From Faecimorpha stercoravium (lineage in GTDB: Bacteria > Bacillota > Clostridia > Lachnospirales > Bianqueaceae), in the NCBI GenBank assembly GCA_018712555.1, contig DVGT01000029.1, forward strand, positions 1-48,906: DNA of 48,906 nucleotides. The letters are read 5' to 3'. A program made the position numbers and the translations under genes. How positions within the stretch are numbered: the stretch's first letter is position 1; each line of letters starts with the position of its first letter. Under the pieces are notes generated by a model. The model worked only from the letters and a program-made list of their open reading frames with translations, searched no databases and was not told the DNA's origin. This document shows positions 1 to 6,199 of the stretch, in pieces.

Positions 1-281
1 TTGATTCGTGCCATGACGAGCGCATCAATCAGTTCTTCTTTTGTCATGGCTTCATATTCCTTAAGACTGGCATCTCCTGGAGTTTCGATAGGTTGTGTGA
101 CTGTCACAGCTTTCCTAGTGTATACTCTGGGCTTCAGCCCCATTTTGGCGCGGTAAAGTCTTAGATATTTTTCTATACTGGAGACACTGAGATCGTATTT
201 GACCGCAGCTTCCTCAACCGTGAGATCCCTATCATATACATGCTTGGCGATGTCCAAACGCTGTTCTTCCGTGTACTTCAT
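1..281 (-). CDS. IS3-type transposase OrfA-like HTH protein, C-terminus off the window
   Basis: The first 93 codons of a protein starting MKYTEEQRLDIAKHVYDRDL, preceded by a strong AGGAGG SD at 289-294. Residues 1-45 form a helix-turn-helix of the kind in IS3-family OrfA proteins (EEAAVKYDLSVSSIEKYLR). The last visible residues, MTKEELIDALVMARIN, match the usual start of the OrfA coiled region that precedes a KKGY-type motif. In IS3 elements OrfA binds the terminal repeats and OrfB, made by frameshift, is the DDE transposase; OrfB would lie outside the window. Whether the element is intact cannot be seen. A promoter lies just upstream. Confidence 0.75.
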   Translation of the reverse strand, partial: MKYTEEQRLDIAKHVYDRDLTVEEAAVKYDLSVSSIEKYLRLYRAKMGLKPRVYTRKAVTVTQPIETPGDASLKEYEAMTKEELIDALVMARI

Positions 282-333
282 TGCTAAACCTCCTGTCCAT
301 GGGATGCTGTTGTTTGTCCATGGATGATATCTC

Positions 334-362
334 ATTATACATAGATCATATCATCATGTCCA
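334..362 (-). promoter_or_regulatory. Sigma-A promoter of the transposase gene
   Basis: On the minus strand: -35 TGGACA (357-362), 17-bp spacer, perfect -10 TATAAT (334-339). It lies about 50 bp upstream of the OrfA-like start codon and inside the apparent IS end. Confidence 0.6.
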
Positions 363-397
363 GTTTTTTGCTACCCGTGTCCAGTTTTAGTTTACCA
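355..397. repeat. Probable IS terminal region
   Basis: Read on the minus strand the region begins TGGTAAACTAAAACTGGACA and repeats the AAAACTGGACA word about 25 bp inward. A TG start and nested short repeats are typical of IS3-family ends. The outer boundary is placed at 397, directly before the 64-bp repeat array. The opposite end and target duplication are outside the window, so this is an inference. Confidence 0.45.
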
Positions 398-402
398 CTT
401 CA

Positions 403-722
403 GATGTAACAAAATCAGGCTTCGAGTAATGAGAAAAGCCCTGGATTTCTCATTAGTCCTGGAGTGGATGTAACAATTTCCCGGGGCGAGTAATGAGAAA
501 AGCCCCGGATTTCTCATTAGTCTTGGAGCGGATGTAACAATTTCTCGGTCAGACTAATGAGAAAATCCCTGGATTTCTCATTGGTCTTGAAGCGGATGTA
601 ACAATTTCTCGGCCGGACTAATGAGAAAATCCCTGGATTTCTCATTAGTCCAGAAGCGGATGTAACAAAATCAGGCTTCGACTAATGAGAAAACCCCGGA
701 TTTCTCAGCTTTATGGAATGTC
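403..722. repeat. Five tandem 64-bp hairpin-forming repeats
   Basis: Units begin with GATGTAACAA at 403, 467, 531, 595 and 659, a period of exactly 64 bp. Each unit holds a near-perfect inverted repeat, ACTAATGAGAAA then about 9-10 nt then TTTCTCATTAGT, so the block can fold as five 12-bp-stem hairpins joined by about 31-nt linkers (CTTGAAGCGGATGTAACAAT type). The fifth right arm is truncated (TTTCTCAG). The array fills the gap between the IS end and the terminator of the lipoprotein gene. It holds no gene. Confidence 0.9.
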
Positions 723-730
723 CAGGAAAT

Positions 731-765
731 GAAAAAGGAGTCCGTGCATTCACGGGACTCCTTAG
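731..765 (-). terminator. Rho-independent terminator of the lipoprotein genes
   Basis: Stem AAGGAGTCCGTG / CACGGGACTCCTT with a CATT loop and one bulged G. On the minus strand it is followed by TTTTTC. It lies about 65 bp beyond the stop of the minus-strand lipoprotein gene. Confidence 0.8.
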
Positions 766-828
766 GAGATCATACTCTTTCATTCTGTATCAATGGTGAG
801 ACAGCGTAGGTATTTTGCAATTCCCCCA

Positions 829-2010
829 TTATAGGGTGCTCTCTATTTCCAGGATGCATTGCACAGGCTCTGTGGGATCTAGCGGAACTCTTACGATCCG
901 GGAAGACTGCTTGGTAGCGGGATCGGGATTGATGTCATTGCATAGGATCCAGACCTGATCTTCAGCCAGCATTTTGGTTTCAAAGGTCCAGTTGCCGGAG
1001 GCAGGAAGATCTTCGAATAGGAGGCCTTCGCGGATCAGGTTTCCGTCAAAGTCTTTGATGCAATATGAGGGAGAGGTGCCGCCGTTTCCTCCCAACACAT
1101 AATGATCGCCGATTTCTGTCATCATGGGAATGTCCATTTTCCTTACGGATTCAATCGAAGCCGTATCTTGATGATAGCGGGCGAGGGAACTGTTTTGAAA
1201 AGTGATATCATAGCCGGCGAAATACAAAGTGTTGTCATTATAACGCATATCATAGATCAGATAGTTGTCTTCGACGGCACTCTCCGCCAGCTTGTCCAAG
1301 GAACCGGAAGCACTGTCATAGGCGTACAAAGAAATAGAGGAGGAGGCAATGGAAGAATCCTCAGCCAATGTGTAGGCTTCAATGCCTACATATACGGTGT
1401 TTCCAACAACTTGGTAGAAGTAGTCGTTTCCGACGACTTCTAAGATCGTTTTCGCTTCTTGCTCGGCATCTCCCAACACTTCCTGGGTGAGTCGGATCAG
1501 ATTCTGACTCACGCCGTCAACAACGCTGGAAACGGACTGCACCGAGTAGATATAGCCACGATGAAGCCAGACGGAATTCGCAATGCCGCCTTGAAGACGC
1601 TGAACGGTTTCGCGCTCCGTGCCATCTGGTTTTATGCGGATGAGTGTATTACCCTGTTGAACGGAGTAGATATAGCCGTCATAATACATCAGATCTCCAG
1701 AACCGATAAAATAAGCATTACAACTTGTATCCGAGTGATCGCAATCCGGTTTACCGCACAGTATGCCGGAAATGCCGCTTTCCTTATCATAATAGTGCAG
1801 GTAGTTGTTGCTTGTAGAAAACAAATAATATGCCTGTTCCGATTCACACATTCCACGCCACTTCCCAAACTCATTACGAAAATCGTACTCTGGCAGGAAC
1901 TCCGCGGTATCAAACTTGTCATCTAGCAGGAGAGACGTGTCGGATTCTTCTGGGGTGCTGCAGGAGCAGAGCAGGCAGAGAACGAGAAGGAGTAAAAACG
2001 CCTTTTTCAA
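829..2010 (-). CDS. Lipoprotein with C-x4-C-x-H-x4-C motif (paralogue 1)
   Basis: A 393-residue predicted lipoprotein of unknown function. The start is taken as TTG at 2010 (MKKAFLLLLVLCLLCSC): SD AGGAGG lies 8 nt before it, while the in-frame GTG at 2019 overlaps the SD. The lipobox cysteine is about residue 17. A conserved segment (DDKFDTAEFLPEYDF) is followed by CGKPDCDHSDTSC (Cys 85, 90, 97 and His 92), which could bind metal or form disulfides. The rest shows recurring GYIYS/NTLYFAGYD-type strands suggestive of a beta-propeller with extracytoplasmic binding function. It lies 27 bp after a close paralogue and a further one begins at 48548. No enzymatic motif was recognised. Confidence 0.75.
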   Translation of the reverse strand: MKKAFLLLLVLCLLCSCSTPEESDTSLLLDDKFDTAEFLPEYDFRNEFGKWRGMCESEQAYYLFSTSNNYLHYYDKESGISGILCGKPDCDHSDTSCNAYFIGSGDLMYYDGYIYSVQQGNTLIRIKPDGTERETVQRLQGGIANSVWLHRGYIYSVQSVSSVVDGVSQNLIRLTQEVLGDAEQEAKTILEVVGNDYFYQVVGNTVYVGIEAYTLAEDSSIASSSISLYAYDSASGSLDKLAESAVEDNYLIYDMRYNDNTLYFAGYDITFQNSSLARYHQDTASIESVRKMDIPMMTEIGDHYVLGGNGGTSPSYCIKDFDGNLIREGLLFEDLPASGNWTFETKMLAEDQVWILCNDINPDPATKQSSRIVRVPLDPTEPVQCILEIESTL

Positions 2011-2037
2011 TGGAACCACCTCCTCATGAGTTGTGTT

Positions 2038-3222
2038 TTAAGTCAATTTATGTTCAATGGCAGCTAAGACCCGGATAGGTTTAGAGGGATCCAAAGGAAC
2101 TTCATAGAGCGTATCGGGACTTCCTTCGGGGCGCAAATCGACAAGGAGAACAAGAACCTTATCGGATGTGAGGCATTTGGGAATCACGCCCCAAACGTCA
2201 ATGGAAAGAGTTGGATCTGTAATGATCTGACCTTCACGAAGGACATTTCCGTCAAAATCCTGGATGGAGAAAAGGACGTCATTTTGTCCTGTAACACCAA
2301 AGGCATAATTTTCGCCAAGATGAAGGGCCATGGCCAGACCTGTTTCGCGAACCAGATCAATGGAATGTGTATTTGCGTTATACTGGTATAGGGCACTGTT
2401 TGTTTCGTTATACGCAGAAAAATATATTTTGTTTTCGAGACATCGCATATCTCGGAAATTAAAAGGAAAGGAATCAGATCTTTCCACAAGTGTATCTAGT
2501 TTGCCAGTAGCACTATCATAGGCATAGAGAGAAAGCGTGGATATCGTGCCGGTAGTGTCTTCGACAGTGCTATATTGTTCTAAGCCAAGATAGATCGTGT
2601 TGCCAAGAACTTGATAGAAATAATCAACAGCTTCTTGTTCGAGTATAACAACGAGTTCTCGGTCGGGATCTCCCAATACTTCTTGAGAAAGCCGAATAGA
2701 GGTGGTGCTTTTGCCATCAACTACGCTGGAGATTTCCTGTATGGAGTAGATATAGCCGCGATGAAGCCAGACGGAACTGGATAAACCTCCCTGAAGAGAC
2801 TGGAACGTTTCACGTTCAGTACCATCGAGCTTCATACGAAACAGTGTACTGGGCGCTTGTGTCCAATAAAGATACCCATCGTAGAGAGCCAGACCGCTGC
2901 CTCCCGCCAGATAAGCATTACAGGAGACATTGGAGTGATCACAATCCGGTTTACCGCACAGAACCCCGGAAATGCCGCTTTCCTTATCATAGTAATATAG
3001 ATAGGGATTATCAATCAAAGAGAAGTAATACGCCTGTTCCGATTCGCACATTTCACGCCACTTCCCAAACTCATTACGAAAATCGTACTCCGGCAGGAAC
3101 TCCGCTGTATCAAACTTGTCATCTAGCAGGAGAGACGTGTCAGCTTCTGCTGGGGTGCCGCAGGAGCTGAGTAGGCAAGAAAGAAGAATTATAAGAAAAG
3201 CTAAAAATGGTTTTTTATACAT
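2038..3222 (-). CDS. Lipoprotein with C-x4-C-x-H-x4-C motif (paralogue 2)
   Basis: A 394-residue lipoprotein with signal MYKKPFLAFLIILLSCLLSSC (lipobox LSSC, Cys 21). It is a tandem paralogue of the downstream gene, sharing DTSLLLDDKFDTAEFLPEYD, the CGKPDCDHSNVSC motif and the later VWLHRGYIYS and SLYAYDSA strands. The two diverge most in their C-terminal thirds. A roughly 90-bp patch (3058-3147) is almost identical in DNA to 1858-1947. It is probably co-transcribed from the promoter at 3717-3745 by read-through of the hairpin at 3240-3272. Function unknown; anchored outside the membrane. Confidence 0.75.
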   Translation of the reverse strand: MYKKPFLAFLIILLSCLLSSCGTPAEADTSLLLDDKFDTAEFLPEYDFRNEFGKWREMCESEQAYYFSLIDNPYLYYYDKESGISGVLCGKPDCDHSNVSCNAYLAGGSGLALYDGYLYWTQAPSTLFRMKLDGTERETFQSLQGGLSSSVWLHRGYIYSIQEISSVVDGKSTTSIRLSQEVLGDPDRELVVILEQEAVDYFYQVLGNTIYLGLEQYSTVEDTTGTISTLSLYAYDSATGKLDTLVERSDSFPFNFRDMRCLENKIYFSAYNETNSALYQYNANTHSIDLVRETGLAMALHLGENYAFGVTGQNDVLFSIQDFDGNVLREGQIITDPTLSIDVWGVIPKCLTSDKVLVLLVDLRPEGSPDTLYEVPLDPSKPIRVLAAIEHKLT

Positions 3223-3239
3223 AGTTAGATACCTCGATA

Positions 3240-3272
3240 AAAGAAAGGGGGCAAAATATTGCCCCCTTCAAA
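3240..3272 (-). terminator. Intercistronic terminator/attenuator
   Basis: Perfect 10-bp stem AAGGGGGCAA / TTGCCCCCTT with a 4-nt loop and a minus-strand TTTCTTTT tail. It sits between the small secreted protein gene and the two lipoprotein genes, so it probably gives more transcript of the first gene than of the lipoproteins. Confidence 0.75.
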
Positions 3273-3286
3273 TAAGATAAGGAACG

Positions 3287-3667
3287 TCATACATAAGGAT
3301 GCGCAGTACCAACGACTTTACTCATACTTCCATAAAATGTAATCGTACCATGATTTGCACCACTGAGCTGGCTATTGTTATAATAAAAACCACCAGTTCC
3401 ACCAGCGTTAAGGTTCAGCACAACATCCCCTGTTGCATTAAGAATGGTGCCACGAGCATATGTATACACCGTTGAGTCATCAGTGTCCATGAAAGCCATA
3501 ACACGAGAAGAGCTTACAATCTGAACACCACCAGAGTAGTAGACGCCATTGATGGTATTGGTAACTTTGGCCAGAGAGCCAGCAGAGACAGCCAAAGTAG
3601 AGCCAGCGATCATCATCACGGACAATACCAACGCCAAGAGACGTTTGGAACGTTTTTTCAGAAACAT
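3287..3667 (-). CDS. Small secreted protein of unknown function
   Basis: About 126 residues. The N-terminus FLKKRSKRLLALVLSVMMIA followed by VSAG is a clear Sec signal peptide. The mature part, about 95 residues, is rich in Gly, Ser, Thr, Asn and Tyr with no cysteine. ATG at 3667 lies only 1 nt from the AGGAGG SD, while an in-frame CTG at 3661 is 7 nt away, so initiation may be at CTG (MKKRSKRLL). A perfect sigma-A promoter drives it and a terminator follows. It is first in a cluster with two lipoproteins, matching the order at 48100-48906. No domain recognised. Confidence 0.7.
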   Translation of the reverse strand: MFLKKRSKRLLALVLSVMMIAGSTLAVSAGSLAKVTNTINGVYYSGGVQIVSSSRVMAFMDTDDSTVYTYARGTILNATGDVVLNLNAGGTGGFYYNNSQLSGANHGTITFYGSMSKVVGTAHPYV

Positions 3668-3716
3668 ACCTCCTTGAATTAAATTGAAAAGGAAACGATC
3701 TCCTTTACTGTCTCTT

Positions 3717-3745
3717 ATTATATATGGAATGGTGCGCCTTGTCAA
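3717..3745 (-). promoter_or_regulatory. Perfect-consensus sigma-A promoter
   Basis: On the minus strand, TTGACA (3740-3745), exactly 17 bp, then TATAAT (3717-3722). Both hexamers match consensus fully, unusual in this window. It implies strong expression of the small secreted protein, with a leader of about 40 nt. Confidence 0.85.
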
Positions 3746-3840
3746 CAGGGTTAGTAAAAATGATCAAAAAGATGACGCTGTGTATTGCCAAATATACAAT
3801 TTAGACATGGTAGATTTGATGTAAGAAAGATATCCATTGT

Positions 3841-3895
3841 GAAAAAAGAACATCCTTCTTCTTCCGAGAATGATAGGGAAAAAGAAGGATGTTGT
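3841..3895 (-). terminator. Terminator of the MurT/GatD-like pair
   Basis: Inverted repeat AACATCCTTCTT (3849-3860) / AAGAAGGATGTT (3882-3893), followed on the minus strand by a C-TTTTTTC tract. It lies directly after the stop at 3900. Confidence 0.75.
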
Positions 3896-3899
3896 TCTG

Positions 3900-4616
3900 T
3901 TACAGCTGAAACTTCGTCTTAGGCGATAAAAATTCCTGCATACGCGCGTCGTAGGCGGCCTGGATTTCTGCCTCATAGGCGACTGGTGCCTCGGTGGCGC
4001 CCATGGTATCGAGCAGCCAACGGGTGAGCCGCGGATTGTTGACCAGAATGGGGCCCAACTGCGTCGTCGCGATCAGATGATGATACAGGATCCCTTCGCG
4101 CTGGGAATCTTTATTGAGACCGATCCCCTTCTTACAGGTGACAAAAGGACAGGTGGAATTATCACCGTACCAGAAGCTGAACTGGCTCTGGAAGCCCATG
4201 GTGTCAAACTGATCCTGAAAGCGACCCAGCACCAGGCCGTTGAAGCGGTCATAGTGGGAACGTTTGGCGGTGAAGGGCAGGAGCTTCAGCCCCTCGATCT
4301 TACGGCCGTCCCAGTTTTCGATCGACTCGAAGAGGATTTCTGCCGCGTTTCCGGTAAAGAGCATGGGGACATCCTGCTGGATCAGCTCCTGCAAGCGCAC
4401 GCGATACGGCCGCAGAAACGCGATCAGCTTTTCCTGATACCGTTCCGTGGTAGGACCCATGTAGATCAGATCCGGACGCTCGGAGGCAAACAGAGGTTCC
4501 GAGCCGTAGCGAGTGACGACCCATTCCGCCTCCGGCAGGCAGCACTCGAGATACTGCATATTGCCCAGATCGCCAAAGAGATTACAGATCTCCGGAAAAA
4601 GAATCTCAATCTTCAT
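3900..4616 (-). CDS. gatD: GatD-like class I glutamine amidotransferase subunit, catalytic residues apparently replaced
   Basis: A 238-residue homologue of GatD, which with MurT forms the lipid II isoglutaminyl synthase that amidates D-Glu of peptidoglycan precursors. The N-terminus MKIEILFPEICNLFGDLGNM matches GatD. Start ATG 4616 follows the murT-like stop by one base (TGAaATG) behind a GGAGGG SD. The nucleophile segment, normally an ICGGYQLLG-type stretch, reads MLFTGNAAEILF (residues 85-96), and the usual LHGPLL histidine region reads QLGPILVNNP (186-195), so neither catalytic Cys nor His is at the expected place (alignment from memory). It may have lost glutaminase activity or be a paralogue with another role. 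Confidence 0.75.
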   Translation of the reverse strand: MKIEILFPEICNLFGDLGNMQYLECCLPEAEWVVTRYGSEPLFASERPDLIYMGPTTERYQEKLIAFLRPYRVRLQELIQQDVPMLFTGNAAEILFESIENWDGRKIEGLKLLPFTAKRSHYDRFNGLVLGRFQDQFDTMGFQSQFSFWYGDNSTCPFVTCKKGIGLNKDSQREGILYHHLIATTQLGPILVNNPRLTRWLLDTMGATEAPVAYEAEIQAAYDARMQEFLSPKTKFQL

Positions 4617-4617
4617 T

Positions 4618-5994
4618 TCACTCGCCCTCCTTTGTTTCGAGACGTGCGCGCAGCACGGCCTCGGCGGTTTTCGCGTGAGATACGGTATACACATCATACA
4701 GGAAGAAGATGGTGTCTGCCTGGGTCAGATCCACGGCAGAAGCCGCGTCGGCTTCCTGACGCACACAGGTGATGCGGTCGGGGGAGATGCCGGCAATGAG
4801 GAGACGTACCCGGTAGTCCAGGTTGCGCACACCGCTGCAGACGATCTGCGTGATAGAGTCGTCCCGGAGAAACTCGAAATCCGCGTCGTACAGCCAGGAG
4901 ATATTCTCGCTGGTGGTCTTGGCGTCGCCCAGATCGTCCACCATCAGGACCACGGCCTTGCGGCCCTCGTAGCGCCGGATAAAATCAAAGACGCGGGAGC
5001 AGGCCACCGGGTTCTGGCCCTTCGCGACAGAAAGGATCACATGCTTGCCGCCGATGTCGATCTCCTGGTAACGGCTCTTGACGATCTCGAGTTTTTCGAT
5101 GGAGCGCTGCAGTTCAAGATCGGTCAGGCCAAATTCGGAGAGAAGAGCCACCGCCGCGGCCAGATTATAGGTATCGGTCACCGAGGGGCCGACCATCTTC
5201 AGATCCGTTTCTTTTCCCTTCAGGCTCATATCCAGGCGGAGCGTATCCGGATGCACTTTTGTGACCGCATAATCCAGCTGGGGCGAGGCAAAGTCGCACC
5301 GGGTACAGGCAGCGCGGCCGATATGATGATACCGGCGGAACTCAAAGCGAAGCGGCGCGCCGCAATAGGGGCAGAGAGGCATATCCTGAATGCGGTTATC
5401 CTCCGTCATCTCCTCGCCCTCCTGGGGCAGTACGCCGAAATAGACGCGGTCATTCTTGGGCGCCAGACGGGCGCTGATCAGATCGTCTCCATTGAGTACC
5501 AGTTTGGTGGAGGCAGGAATGTTCTGATCCAGAATGTCAAAAATAAACTCCGAGTGCGCGTTTCGCTTGAAAGAATCTCGGAACAGATTCGTACAAAGCA
5601 GAAGATCCGGACGCACATGGGGAAATACCAGGCGGGAGCTGCGCTCGTCCAGCTCCAGCACCGCCAGATCCTTGGTGGTGCGGCCGCGCCAGTCGATCGC
5701 GGAGATCATGGTCGTCACGATGCCGCCCAGAATATTGCTGCCGGCCCGGTTGCTCACGGGTTCGTATCCATTATCAGAAAGGATATCGAGGACCATATTG
5801 ACGGTGGTCGTCTTTCCGTTTGTGCCGGTAATGCCCAGAATCTGTTTCGGCATGTCCATGCGCGAGAGAAAATCCGGACAGATCTTCAGGGCCAGCACCC
5901 CCGGGTTATGAGTGCCATTGCGGTGCAGCACCCGAAGCACCTTAGTAAAGAGCTTGGCGCCATAAAGCGCCAGATAAAAACGAATGCCTTTCAT
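4618..5994 (-). CDS. murT: MurT-like Mur-ligase family protein
   Basis: A 458-residue MurT-type ligase. It has P-loop GTNGKTTT (57-64), LELDERS (114-120), NLFRDS (136-141), a four-cysteine zinc ribbon (CPYC 208-211 and CTRC 230-233) and a C-terminal DUF1727-type domain with SWLYDADFE (367-375). MurT activates the alpha-carboxyl of D-Glu in lipid II for amidation with ammonia from GatD. In canonical MurT an Asp before S-W completes the GatD triad; here the position reads Asn 365 (ENISW). The ligase half looks complete. Coupled to the GatD-like gene; cytoplasmic. Confidence 0.85.
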   Translation of the reverse strand: MKGIRFYLALYGAKLFTKVLRVLHRNGTHNPGVLALKICPDFLSRMDMPKQILGITGTNGKTTTVNMVLDILSDNGYEPVSNRAGSNILGGIVTTMISAIDWRGRTTKDLAVLELDERSSRLVFPHVRPDLLLCTNLFRDSFKRNAHSEFIFDILDQNIPASTKLVLNGDDLISARLAPKNDRVYFGVLPQEGEEMTEDNRIQDMPLCPYCGAPLRFEFRRYHHIGRAACTRCDFASPQLDYAVTKVHPDTLRLDMSLKGKETDLKMVGPSVTDTYNLAAAVALLSEFGLTDLELQRSIEKLEIVKSRYQEIDIGGKHVILSVAKGQNPVACSRVFDFIRRYEGRKAVVLMVDDLGDAKTTSENISWLYDADFEFLRDDSITQIVCSGVRNLDYRVRLLIAGISPDRITCVRQEADAASAVDLTQADTIFFLYDVYTVSHAKTAEAVLRARLETKEGE

Positions 5995-6127
5995 AAGCAG
6001 GATCCTTTCTGCGGTTTATAGAAATTATTGGCATATCCTAAAATAGAGAAAAAAGCCACGCCTATTATATCAAATCCCACAGGGTTATGCAAGGTTTCGG
6101 GAACTGCAAAATATTCATAAAAATTTG

Positions 6128-6156
6128 TTGGAAAGCAGAAGAAGAAATGCTATAAT
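6128..6156 (+). promoter_or_regulatory. Extended -10 promoter of the glycosidase operon
   Basis: -35 TTGGAA (6128-6133), 17-bp spacer, -10 TATAAT (6151-6156) preceded by the extended TGC. About 45 bp upstream of the first ATG of the operon, with SD AGGGGG in between. Confidence 0.75.
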
Positions 6157-6199
6157 ACGAGATAGAAGCCGTACCAAAAAATATAGGGGGTAAAGACGT

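Noticed and set aside
403..722. GATGTAACAA in the 64-bp repeats as serial ECF -35 elements
   Set aside because: TGTAAC resembles an ECF -35 but no matching -10 follows at 15-17 bp and no gene lies downstream in that direction.
4513..6021. Long plus-strand ORF antisense to murT/gatD
   Set aside because: It lies opposite two recognisable genes; its sequence is the third-position shadow of GC-rich codons.
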